In this document: positions 1 to 7,471 of the stretch, in pieces
Layout of the letters: each line of letters begins with the position of its first letter
How positions within the stretch are numbered: the stretch's first letter is position 1
Source of the DNA: Candidatus Omnitrophota bacterium
GTDB taxonomy: Bacteria; Omnitrophota; Omnitrophia; Omnitrophales; Abzuiibacteriaceae
Direction of reading: 5' to 3'
Assembly: GCA_016206995.1 (NCBI GenBank)
Contig: JACQQN010000085.1
Span: 1 to 24,122, forward strand
Length of the DNA stretch: 24,122 nt
Notes under the pieces: model-generated
Told to the model about the DNA's origin: nothing
The model's input: only the letters and a program-made list of their open reading frames with translations
Databases searched by the model: none
Translations under genes and position numbers: made by a program

Positions 1-640
1 CTCCTACGATAAGTGCAATGCTTGTAACAGCTGCATAAAAAAAGACCTTCCCTTTTTTAGAACTCGACGGCCTGAAAAAATATTCATAAGCAGCCATAAC
101 AAGAGGAATCACGACAACACTCGGCTTGGACAATACAGCACAAAAGAAACTGAGCGCGGCATGTGGTTTTTTATTTTTTAAAAAGAATAAAAACGAAAGT
201 AACGCAAAAAATGATGCCAGCAGATTCTTACGTTCAGAAATCCAAATGACGGATTCTACTTGCACTGGATGAACGCCAAACAAAAAAGCCACAGCCAATG
301 CAACGATTTGGTTGCGAATGGTCAAAAATATGAGGAGATAAACTAAAATTGCATTGAAAGCATGAAGAATAAAATTGGTGAGTCGGTATCCAAATGGGTC
401 TAAATGCCAAATTTGATAATCAACCGCAAAACTAGCCATGGTGATGGGAATATAATTTAAAACATAGTCCCGGCTGAACCACTTTTGAATTGCATTAAAG
501 TCAATATGTCTAATATCACCATTTTGAACAACATACTGCGGGTCATCAAGCTGAAGAAACTCATTTTGAAACGACGGAGCAAATAAAAGGAAGCCTACAA
601 CAAGCAGGAGTATGATATTAACAAGATGGCTTTTTTTCAA
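1..640 (-). CDS. TMTC-like GT-C membrane glycosyltransferase, N-terminal fragment (runs off left edge)
   Basis: An open minus-strand frame runs without a stop from about 640 off the left edge; only the N-terminal ~213 residues are present. It has a hydrophobic N-terminal segment, then an acidic LDDPQYV motif in the first predicted extracytoplasmic loop, then NYIPIT, GYRLTNFILHAFNAILVYLL and HPVQVESVIWISERKNLLAS, followed by further hydrophobic segments. This string of motifs is characteristic of bacterial relatives of TMTC O-mannosyltransferases (GT-C fold, usually with C-terminal TPR repeats); the acidic pair would be the GT-C catalytic motif. The start is unresolved: no in-frame ATG or GTG follows the upstream terminator. 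TTG at 640 is used here; an in-frame ATT at 670 lies 9 nt after AGGAG, which is itself part of the terminator stem. It sits directly downstream of the main pilin gene, so a role in pilin O-glycosylation is possible, but that is inference. Confidence 0.72.
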   Translation of the reverse strand, partial: MKKSHLVNIILLLVVGFLLFAPSFQNEFLQLDDPQYVVQNGDIRHIDFNAIQKWFSRDYVLNYIPITMASFAVDYQIWHLDPFGYRLTNFILHAFNAILVYLLIFLTIRNQIVALAVAFLFGVHPVQVESVIWISERKNLLASFFALLSFLFFLKNKKPHAALSFFCAVLSKPSVVVIPLVMAAYEYFFRPSSSKKGKVFFYAAVTSIALIVG

Positions 641-679
641 CTTCGTTGGTTGGTTTTTATGATCATTAATTAAATAAAA

Positions 680-708
680 CTCCTGGCGCTCGCACTGAGC
701 GCCAGGAG
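680..708 (-). terminator. Rho-independent terminator after the main pilin gene
   Basis: A perfect 12-bp inverted repeat, CTCCTGGCGCTC and GAGCGCCAGGAG, encloses a 5-nt loop (692-696). Read on the minus strand it is followed by TTTTATTT. It lies 28 nt beyond the pilin stop codon and fits strong termination of an abundant pilin mRNA before the TMTC-like gene. It is the strongest hairpin in the window. Confidence 0.9.
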
Positions 709-736
709 TAATAATCTTGACCTGATTGCTGATCAA

Positions 737-1192
737 TTAGCCGGAAACTGGTGTTCCAGATGCACTACAACCAGCTCCATCGCCACCGGCACCGCTTCGA
801 ATCACACCGGTATGATCGACACAGTACATCGTATTGGATTGATTGGAAAGTGAAGAGGCAACGAGTGAATACGTTGACCCATCAGCCACCGTGTTAAAAA
901 CAATCCAGTGCCCTCTTCGTGATGCATTGGCCGACCACGTGAGATCCAAATAAGCAGGCGTTGTATTGGTGAGCTGAGACGCAACCGTTGCATATTGTGG
1001 AGTCGTTTGAGCAGCGCGGAAACTCTCCATCGATGAACTGAACGTTCTTAAATCACCTCGAACTGCCTGGTCATTGGCGTTGATGCGAGCCCGAAGCAAG
1101 TTCGGAATTGCAATGGCAGCAAGCAAACCAATGATTGCAACCACGATCATGATTTCTACGAGTGTAAAACCTTTCTTATTGAGATACATCAT
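737..1192 (-). CDS. pilA: Type IV major pilin (PilA-like)
   Basis: Encodes a 151-residue type IV pilin, the structural subunit of the pilus. The class III leader is short and basic and ends in NKKG; processing after Gly gives the mature N-terminus FTLVE with Phe1 and Glu5 intact. The hydrophobic helix IMIVVAIIGLLAAIAIP follows. Two C-terminal cysteines (YCVD and AGCSAS) define a likely disulfide D-loop. The globular part is rich in Ser and Thr. ATG at 1192 is chosen because AAGGGG (1206-1201) lies 8 nt upstream; an in-frame GTG at 1201 would itself overlap that site. A sigma-54-type promoter lies upstream (1240-1256) and a strong terminator downstream, so this is a monocistronic, highly expressed unit. 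It is taken as the major pilin because of its promoter, terminator and canonical leader, compared with the second pilin at 1388. Confidence 0.9.
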   Translation of the reverse strand: MMYLNKKGFTLVEIMIVVAIIGLLAAIAIPNLLRARINANDQAVRGDLRTFSSSMESFRAAQTTPQYATVASQLTNTTPAYLDLTWSANASRRGHWIVFNTVADGSTYSLVASSLSNQSNTMYCVDHTGVIRSGAGGDGAGCSASGTPVSG

Positions 1193-1239
1193 CTTGACCA
1201 CCCCTTTTCGTTTTCTATTAGCTCATTTAGTTTATATAC

Positions 1240-1256
1240 TGCATTACTTATACCAA
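1240..1256 (-). promoter_or_regulatory. Sigma-54 (-24/-12) promoter of the pilin gene
   Basis: On the minus strand the sequence is TTGGTATAAGTAATGCA. The GG (1254-1253) and GC (1242-1241) doublets have exactly the 10-nt separation required for RpoN promoters, and only one position of TGGYAYRN4TTGCW differs (T to A in TTGC). The predicted start is near 1229, giving a leader of about 37 nt before ATG 1192. A sigma-54 activator with GAFTGA (PilR) is encoded in the same cluster. Confidence 0.65.
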
Positions 1257-1272
1257 GTTTCGGCTTTTTTAT

Positions 1273-1314
1273 CACTTCCTTAACACATGATTGAAAAAAG
1301 ACTTACAGGAAGTG
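1273..1314. promoter_or_regulatory. Candidate activator-binding inverted repeat upstream of the pilin promoter
   Basis: Perfect 7-bp arms CACTTCC (1273-1279) and GGAAGTG (1308-1314) flank the region upstream of the sigma-54 promoter, and the flanking bases are partly symmetric. The position suits an upstream activating site for PilR, although it is closer to the promoter than usual. The identity of the binding protein is inferred only. Confidence 0.3.
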
Positions 1315-1387
1315 TATTTTTTATTTTTTCTGCCTTGCATATAAAACACTTTGGTACGTAAAAATATCTTTACATTTGTAAAAAAAT

Positions 1388-1852
1388 CTATGGGCAAGCC
1401 GAACCTTCGACCTCAACTGTATCGTTGTATTCCTTAATCCGTGCTTCCCGATCAATGCAATAGCTGTAAATACCCGTTACACCGACTTTGGTTGGATTTG
1501 CAACCGCAATAAAAGAAGTGCTGTCTTCGCTACGCACCAAATTAAATAAGTAACCACTTTGTGTACCTTGTGAAAGAACAGGATCAATCATTGGCGGCTC
1601 TTCAGTACCTAATGTTTGTAAATCGGGTGGATAAATCCCGTTTGCTGTTCTGTACATCTCGGCGGCCGTAGCAACAGCCCGTAAATTCTGCTGCGTAGCC
1701 TTCTCGTTTGCTGTCATTTTGTTTCTTAAAAGAGCTGGAACGGAGATTGAAATAATAATACCAACAATCATACACACAATCATCAACTCTACGATAGTCA
1801 TACCGTTTCTATTTATTATTTGGCTATTCAATAGGATTATTTTTTTGGTCAT
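1388..1852 (-). CDS. Second type IV pilin-like protein (minor pilin or pseudopilin)
   Basis: A 154-residue prepilin. The leader is unusually long (17 residues) and ends RNG; cleavage after Gly would give mature MTIVELMIV. Glu5 is kept but residue +1 is Met rather than the usual Phe. A hydrophobic N-terminal helix follows, then a globular domain with two C-terminal cysteines (YCID and SACP), the same arrangement as in the pilin at 737-1192, so the two are paralogues. ATG at 1852 overlaps the PilR stop codon by one base (TAATG), implying translational coupling and shared transcription with pilS-pilR rather than with the sigma-54-controlled pilin. A minor, tip or initiating pilin is the likeliest role; an alternative main subunit is possible. 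Confidence 0.85.
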   Translation of the reverse strand: MTKKIILLNSQIINRNGMTIVELMIVCMIVGIIISISVPALLRNKMTANEKATQQNLRAVATAAEMYRTANGIYPPDLQTLGTEEPPMIDPVLSQGTQSGYLFNLVRSEDSTSFIAVANPTKVGVTGIYSYCIDREARIKEYNDTVEVEGSACP

Positions 1853-3252
1853 TAGAGTAGATCTTTTGTGTCAATATCATATTTTTTAATCTTATATTGG
1901 AGACTTTGTCTTGTAAGCTCGAGTTCACGTGCCGCTTTAAATTTATTCCCTCGGCTTCGTTGCAATGCATCTACAATCATTTTCTTTTCAAGCTCTTCAA
2001 CAGCCCCAGACAAATCTTTTAAATTTGTATTGCCCATCGACTTTTCCGGTTCAAAACTGAAACGATTTTTATCCATTGCCATCAAGCGCGTTAGAGTTTC
2101 AGTCGTAACAATTTCTTTTTCCTCGAGCGTTACGATCCGTTCCATGAGATTTCCAAGTTCTCGGATATTACCGGGCCAATGGTAAGATCGTAGTTGAAGC
2201 GCTGCTTGTTGGTCAATCGTGTAACGACGATTGACTCGATGGTGTTTTGTGTAGTAATCAATAAAGTATTCTGCAAAAAGCATGACATCAACTGAACGTT
2301 CTCGTAACGGTAACATGGTGACCGGAACAACGCTGATCCGATAAAATAAGTCCTCTCGAAAACGACCTTCGTCCACTTCTTTTTTTAAATTTTTACTGGT
2401 TGCTGCGATCAAGCGAATATCGATAGGAATTTCACGAATGCCACCTAAATGAGTTACAACACGTTCTTGTAAAACCCGCAATAATTTTACTTGAAGAGAC
2501 ATGGGAATATCTGCGACCTCGTCAAGAAAAAAAGTGCCACCGCTGGCCACTTCAAAAAGGCCTGGTTTGCTCGCCATTGCACCAGTAAAAGCCCCCTTTT
2601 CATAACCAAAAAGCTCACTCTCGAGAAGAGTTTCCGGAATGGCTGCGCAATTAACACTCACGAAAGGATTATTTTTCCGCTTTGAATTAAAATGAATTGA
2701 TCGCGCCATCATTTCTTTCCCGGTTCCACTTTCGCCCATGATTAAGACTGTGACATCTGTTTTTGCAATTTTTGATACCATGTTAAAGATTTCAATCATG
2801 CGCGGATCTTCGCTTAACAAATTCTTCAATTGATATCGTTCATGTAATCCACCTCTTTCCTTTTTGAGTGGTATCAAGCGTCTTTGCCCCATCGCTTTTT
2901 GAATGATGAACACAAGTTCAACCAGTCGAAAAGGCTTTACGAGATAGTCCACCGCGCCCAAGCGAAGCGCTTGAATGGCAGAATCAAGCGAACCATGCGC
3001 GGTTATTACCACAAAACTCGCATCTGGTAAGATTTGTTTCGCACGTCGCATCAATTCAATTCCATCCATATCTGGCATTAAAATATCTGTCACCACAACA
3101 ACTGGCTCATCATTTTCAAGTGACTTTAGGGCATCCGAAGCATTTAAAAATGAATGCACGAAGAATCCCTTTTTCTCAAGGCCGCTCGTAAGCGAGGAAA
3201 GCACATTTTCCTCATCATCGATCAAATAAATTGAATTTTCATGATTTTGAAT
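1852..3252 (-). CDS. pilR: Sigma-54-dependent NtrC-family response regulator (PilR-like), probable ATT start
   Basis: A receiver, AAA+ and Fis-type HTH activator of about 466 residues that partners with the adjacent histidine kinase and probably activates the pilin promoter. The receiver has an acidic pocket (IDDEE) and a phosphoacceptor Asp in TDILMPDMDG (about residue 56). The AAA+ domain has Walker A GESGTGKE, the sigma-54-contacting ELFGYEKGAFTGA and Walker B FFLDEVAD. A C-terminal HTH (AARELELTRQSLQYKIKKY) follows. The first conventional start is TTG at 3225, but that begins inside beta-strand 1. The frame continues upstream as QNHENSIYLIDDE, giving a complete strand, to ATT at 3252. That ATT overlaps the kinase stop TAA by one base, exactly as the next junction does with TAATG. 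ATT is therefore proposed as the start; TTG 3225 (457 residues) is the conservative alternative. Confidence 0.85.
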   Translation of the reverse strand: MQNHENSIYLIDDEENVLSSLTSGLEKKGFFVHSFLNASDALKSLENDEPVVVVTDILMPDMDGIELMRRAKQILPDASFVVITAHGSLDSAIQALRLGAVDYLVKPFRLVELVFIIQKAMGQRRLIPLKKERGGLHERYQLKNLLSEDPRMIEIFNMVSKIAKTDVTVLIMGESGTGKEMMARSIHFNSKRKNNPFVSVNCAAIPETLLESELFGYEKGAFTGAMASKPGLFEVASGGTFFLDEVADIPMSLQVKLLRVLQERVVTHLGGIREIPIDIRLIAATSKNLKKEVDEGRFREDLFYRISVVPVTMLPLRERSVDVMLFAEYFIDYYTKHHRVNRRYTIDQQAALQLRSYHWPGNIRELGNLMERIVTLEEKEIVTTETLTRLMAMDKNRFSFEPEKSMGNTNLKDLSGAVEELEKKMIVDALQRSRGNKFKAARELELTRQSLQYKIKKYDIDTKDLL

Positions 3253-4493
3253 TATTTTCTCTTTAGTAAGATCCGAACTTGCGTTCCTTTTGGTTCATTA
3301 CTTTCAACTTCCACTTTTCCGTGATGAAGCGAGACGATTTTGTGGACCTGAGCTAAACCAAGCCCAGTTCCCATTCGCTTTGTTGTTTTAAATGGCGTAA
3401 ATAGCGCTTTACGAATTTCCTTTTTAATTCCCTCACCCGTATCCGCAATGATTAGCTCCACGGCTTCCGGATATTCGTTAATCTCAATCGTTAACACCCC
3501 ACCATGCGGCATGGCTTCATAAGCATTTCGAATGATGTTTGAAAAAGCATCAATCATTTGTTCTGGATCAACAAGCACCATGACGTTTTTATTGTTGTAT
3601 TTCTTTTCGACAAAAACATTATTTACCTCAAATTCTTTTGAAGTTGAGAACAGCAAAAGGACTTTATCGATTAATTGGTTGAGAGGTATTTTTTGAGTTC
3701 TCAATTCACCCACTCGCGAGTAATCTAAGATTTTTCCGAAGACGCGCTTCAGGCGCTCAGATTCGTCTATCACAGCGCTCATCAACTTTAAATTTTTTTC
3801 AGAAAGATTTGATTTTAAGTCTTCCATAATGACTTCAAGCGTATTGCTAATTGCAGCAAGCGGGTTTTTGATTTCGTGTGCGATGCGCGACGTGATGTCA
3901 CCCACAAATGCCAGGCGTTCTTGAAGCCGTATTCTGTTTTCTAAATGAAGAATGGTTTCTGTCATATAATTGGTTAAAATGGCTACGATAAAAAAAATAG
4001 TGACCCGTACATACGTTGCATAAAAAATATAGAGAACGTCATTACCGCTTTGCACAGATGGTGTTCCAATTACCAAAGTGACGGTGGGGATCCCACGAAA
4101 ATAATTTAAAATAACAAGACCAGAAAAAAGAAAGCTTGATAACCCAGCCACAAGGAAACTAGACCATGGCGCAATAAACATTCCTGCACTTAAAATAGAA
4201 AGGACATAGATAGGCGCGAACAAACTATCCACTCCCCCGGTGTAGTAAACAAGTGCGGTTTCCAGCAACAAATCAAAAATAATCTGAATCCACATCAAAA
4301 ACGTGAGACCCTTGCCATAAATCAACCATCCGAGATAAATCAAACTCAAAACTGATATTGCGGCGATCAAATAATAAAAGATCAAAATTTCCAATTTGAA
4401 AACATAATGAGCAAGAAAAAGAAGCAATGCGGCGATAAAAAGCCGCAAAATAATAAATACTCGAATTCGTTGGGTTCGATGTCCTTTTTCCAC
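3252..4493 (-). CDS. pilS: Membrane sensor histidine kinase (PilS-like)
   Basis: A 413-residue kinase. The first ~175 residues hold several hydrophobic helices (about six), as in PilS, with no obvious periplasmic domain or PAS domain. The kinase core follows: H-box SRIAHEIKNPLAAIS (phospho-His about 206), N-box IIRNAYEAM, G1 ADTGEGI and G2 GTGLGLAQV, so it looks catalytically intact. GTG at 4493 is the only reasonable start after the pilC stop; no strong ribosome-binding site is visible. In Pseudomonas and Myxococcus PilS senses inner-membrane pilin levels and controls PilR. The gene order pilC-pilS-pilR-pilin supports the same circuit here. The substrate is the adjacent PilR-like regulator, by context. 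Confidence 0.88.
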   Translation of the reverse strand: MEKGHRTQRIRVFIILRLFIAALLLFLAHYVFKLEILIFYYLIAAISVLSLIYLGWLIYGKGLTFLMWIQIIFDLLLETALVYYTGGVDSLFAPIYVLSILSAGMFIAPWSSFLVAGLSSFLFSGLVILNYFRGIPTVTLVIGTPSVQSGNDVLYIFYATYVRVTIFFIVAILTNYMTETILHLENRIRLQERLAFVGDITSRIAHEIKNPLAAISNTLEVIMEDLKSNLSEKNLKLMSAVIDESERLKRVFGKILDYSRVGELRTQKIPLNQLIDKVLLLFSTSKEFEVNNVFVEKKYNNKNVMVLVDPEQMIDAFSNIIRNAYEAMPHGGVLTIEINEYPEAVELIIADTGEGIKKEIRKALFTPFKTTKRMGTGLGLAQVHKIVSLHHGKVEVESNEPKGTQVRILLKRK

Positions 4494-4510
4494 GGATGAT
4501 AGTCTTGTGT

Positions 4511-5737
4511 TTATCGAATCACTGAAGTTAATGTTAAAATTGGTAAAAACATTGCAATCACAATTGCACCGATGACAATGGCGAGTAACGCAATAATTAA
4601 AGGCTCGATAATGGACGTTAACCCATCCACCGAAGCGTCAACTTGAGTGTCATAAAAATCTGCAATTTTGGTTAACATTTTCTCAAGCTCTCCAGTTTCT
4701 TCTCCGACGCTCACCATTCGAATTACCATCGGAGGGAAAACTTTCTTTTTCCCCAGAGGCACTGAAATGCTCTCCCCTTCTTTAATTGAATTTCTAACAT
4801 CTTGAACCACCAGTTCTATCAAACGATTTCCGGCAGTTTTCGCTACAATGTCCAACGAGGTTAAAATTGGAACGCCGCTTTTTATCAGAGTGGAAAGTGT
4901 TCTGGAAAACTTGCTAACAGCAACCTTTAAGAGTAGAGGCCCAAAAAGCAGCACGGTTAATTTCCTTGAATCAAACCATAAACGCCCTTTCTTTGTGTTA
5001 ATAAATTGAATAAAAAGAACTGTTCCAATCGCAAAAACCACAATGATAACCAATAAATACTGTCGCAAAAAAGTGCTGAGGCCGATTAAAAGCCGAGTCG
5101 GTAACGGAAGAGGTGCATTCAGTGATTCAAAGATACCAGCAAATTTAGGGATGACAAATGTCAACATTCCCATGGTAATTAAAACAGCGATGGTGCTTAC
5201 GACCGCTGGATAAATCAAAGCAGACCGAACTTTTTTTTGAAGCGCACTTGATTTTTCAATATAAGTTGCAAGACGATCTAAGATTTCGTCCAACCGACCG
5301 CTGGATTCTCCTGCATGCACCATACTGACAAAAAAATTGGAAAACACTTTTTTGTGTTTTTCCATTGCTTCTGAAAGGCTTTTTCCGCTTTCAACTGAAT
5401 TGTGGATATCGATAACGATCTTTTTGAGACTCAAATTTTCAGACTGCTCGCCCAGAATATCCAGCGCTTGCACCAAGGGTACCCCTGCCTCAACCATGGT
5501 CGCCATTTGTCTTGCAAAAACAACTAAATCATCCAATTTGATTTTGCCACGCTTACCTGAAAGTTTAGAACCACTCATACTAAAAAGACTTGGTTTCTTT
5601 TTTACTTCAGTAATTCGAATAATCACAAATCCTTTTTCACGAAGAGTTGCAATTAATGCATTAGGATCAGAGGATTCTTGTGTACCTGTTAAATTTCTTC
5701 CTTCCTGATCTTTCACTTGATACTCAAAAAGCGGCAT
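4511..5737 (-). CDS. pilC: Type IV pilus inner-membrane platform protein PilC
   Basis: A 408-residue protein of the PilC/GspF family, a usual length. It starts MPLFEYQVKDQEGRNLTG, the typical N-terminal domain. Two GspF-type cytoplasmic domains follow (about residues 70-190 and 275-395). The first contains LVVFARQMATMVEAGVPL and the second ISRTL-like and SGVPIL segments. Hydrophobic helices lie between them and at the C-terminus (IEPLIIALLAIVIGAIVIAM). PilC sits in the cytoplasmic membrane and couples the assembly ATPase to pilin polymerisation. ATG 5737 is preceded by GAGG five bases upstream. It follows two ATPase genes and precedes pilS, so the assembly and regulatory parts are one operon. 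Confidence 0.94.
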   Translation of the reverse strand: MPLFEYQVKDQEGRNLTGTQESSDPNALIATLREKGFVIIRITEVKKKPSLFSMSGSKLSGKRGKIKLDDLVVFARQMATMVEAGVPLVQALDILGEQSENLSLKKIVIDIHNSVESGKSLSEAMEKHKKVFSNFFVSMVHAGESSGRLDEILDRLATYIEKSSALQKKVRSALIYPAVVSTIAVLITMGMLTFVIPKFAGIFESLNAPLPLPTRLLIGLSTFLRQYLLVIIVVFAIGTVLFIQFINTKKGRLWFDSRKLTVLLFGPLLLKVAVSKFSRTLSTLIKSGVPILTSLDIVAKTAGNRLIELVVQDVRNSIKEGESISVPLGKKKVFPPMVIRMVSVGEETGELEKMLTKIADFYDTQVDASVDGLTSIIEPLIIALLAIVIGAIVIAMFLPILTLTSVIR

Positions 5738-5764
5738 GGTGCCCTCGTTTATTTTTTAATGTGA

Positions 5765-7471
5765 TTATTCTTCTGATACAACTCGTAATACCTCTTCCAA
5801 AGTTGTATGCCCAGCTCTAAAAGTTTCAAAAGCATTTTCAAATAAAGTTCTCATTCCCTTTTTTCGTGCAGCAGTTTCAATCTCACCGCTGTGGCGTTGA
5901 TCGATCACCATTTGTTGTAGTTCTGCATCCATCACAAGAATTTCCATCGTTGCTATCCGACCTTTGTATCCCGTTTGATTACAGGCCGCGCAGCCCCGTC
6001 CATGATGTGGCACAACGTTTTTGATGTGGCTGGGTTCAATTTGCAATCGATGGAGCGCTTCTTCAGGAATTTTATAAGGTTCGCGACATGTTGAACAGAT
6101 TTTTCTGAGAAGACGTTGTGCTGTCATTGCAATTAAAGAAGACGCAATCAAAAAAGGTTCAATCCCCATATCCATAAGCCGTGAAACAGTACTGCTTGCA
6201 TTGTTTGTATGAAGCGTGCTGAATAGTAAGTGACCGGTCAACGCAGCTTTTACGGCAATATCCGCAGTCTCTGTATCACGAATTTCTCCAACCAAAATAA
6301 TATCAGGACTCTGCCTGAGGAGAGATCTTAAACCGGCAGCAAATGTAAGTCCAATTTCCGGATTGACTTGAGTCTGCGTAATTCCTTGTACTTGATACTC
6401 CACTGGATCTTCAATAGTCATAATATTTCGGTCTTTCGTGTTCAATTGATTTAGAATTGCGTAGAGGGTTGTTGATTTCCCGCTTCCAGTGGGACCCGTC
6501 ACCAAAATCATCCCGTAAGGCCGTTTAATGATTTCTTGAAATGCTTTAACCCCGTCAGGCAAGAATCCAAGCTGCTCCAATCCAACCGACAATGCAGTTT
6601 TGTCTAAAACTCTAAGCACTGCTTTTTCACCGTAATAAGTTGGTAAAACTGAAACGCGAAAATCAATGTCACGATTTTCAAATTTGGCGCGGAAGCGCCC
6701 ATCTTGTGGAAGGCGTTTCTCAGTAATATCAATATCAGAAACAATTTTAATACGCGCTAAAATTGAACTGTACATTTGCTTTGGGGGCGTAAAAGCTTCC
6801 CGCAAAATTCCGTCAATGCGATAACGGATTCGAAAATAATTCTGATACGGTTCAAAATGAATATCGGAAGCACGCCTTTTAATTGCCTCTTGTAAAATCA
6901 AGTTCACCATGCGAATTACAGGCGCTTGATCCGCCATCGGCTTTACATCATGCTCAGCCTCTTCAGTTTCACTCGCAACTTCAATTGAGTCAGGATCAAC
7001 ATTTTCAACATCAAAAAATTCTTCAAGATGCGCTGTTTCGGAATAGTATGTATCAAAAGCGCTTTGCATATCTTTAAAAGTGATCGCAATTGGTCGAACA
7101 GCGCATCCTGTCACTTCTTTTAAATCATCAACTGCAAATACATTGAAAGGATCTGTCATCCCAACGCTTAAAATGCAGCCTATTTTTGAAATTGGGATCA
7201 GTTGGTACCGTTCAACAATGCGCTTCGGAACCAACTTGATGACATCCGGATCAATTTTGATTAAATTAAGGGAAAGGCACGGCGCGCCCGTTTCATCCGC
7301 CATTAAAAATGCAACATCTTTCTCGCTAATCAACCCTTCTTCCGTAAGCAAAACCGCAATTTTTTTATCCGTTAACTTTTGCTGCTGCGTAATTCGAGCA
7401 ATGTCATGTTCCGTTATCACTTTCTTCTTTTTCAGATGATTTAATAAACGATTTTCGAAACTCGTTGTCAT
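5765..7471 (-). CDS. pilB: PilB-like type IV pilus extension ATPase (copy 1)
   Basis: A 568-residue GspE/PilB-family ATPase. An N-terminal MshEN-like domain (1-145) is followed by a linker and the ATPase. Motifs: ASDIHFEP (201-208), Walker A GPTGSGKS (326-333), Asp box TIEDPVE, Walker B DIILVGEIRD (390-399), His box STLHTN, and a four-Cys zinc site (C459, C462, C494, C497). The zinc site marks extension-type (PilB/GspE) ATPases; retraction ATPases (PilT) lack it. Its MshEN repeats are degenerate (KKIAVLLTEEGLIS instead of RLGxxL). ATG 7471 overlaps the stop of the upstream paralogue by 4 nt (ATGA), so the two ATPases should be made together. Confidence 0.93.
   Translation of the reverse strand: MTTSFENRLLNHLKKKKVITEHDIARITQQQKLTDKKIAVLLTEEGLISEKDVAFLMADETGAPCLSLNLIKIDPDVIKLVPKRIVERYQLIPISKIGCILSVGMTDPFNVFAVDDLKEVTGCAVRPIAITFKDMQSAFDTYYSETAHLEEFFDVENVDPDSIEVASETEEAEHDVKPMADQAPVIRMVNLILQEAIKRRASDIHFEPYQNYFRIRYRIDGILREAFTPPKQMYSSILARIKIVSDIDITEKRLPQDGRFRAKFENRDIDFRVSVLPTYYGEKAVLRVLDKTALSVGLEQLGFLPDGVKAFQEIIKRPYGMILVTGPTGSGKSTTLYAILNQLNTKDRNIMTIEDPVEYQVQGITQTQVNPEIGLTFAAGLRSLLRQSPDIILVGEIRDTETADIAVKAALTGHLLFSTLHTNNASSTVSRLMDMGIEPFLIASSLIAMTAQRLLRKICSTCREPYKIPEEALHRLQIEPSHIKNVVPHHGRGCAACNQTGYKGRIATMEILVMDAELQQMVIDQRHSGEIETAARKKGMRTLFENAFETFRAGHTTLEEVLRVVSEE

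Noticed and set aside
1369..1383. Small hairpin TTTACAAATGTAAA after the second pilin
   Set aside because: Stem is AT-only and very short, with no uninterrupted T-tract after it on the minus strand; not a convincing terminator.
3222..3242. ATG at 3242 as the PilR start
   Set aside because: It is in another frame and meets TGA after six codons. It would need a -1 frameshift, and no slippery heptamer is present; the ATT start explains the data more simply.
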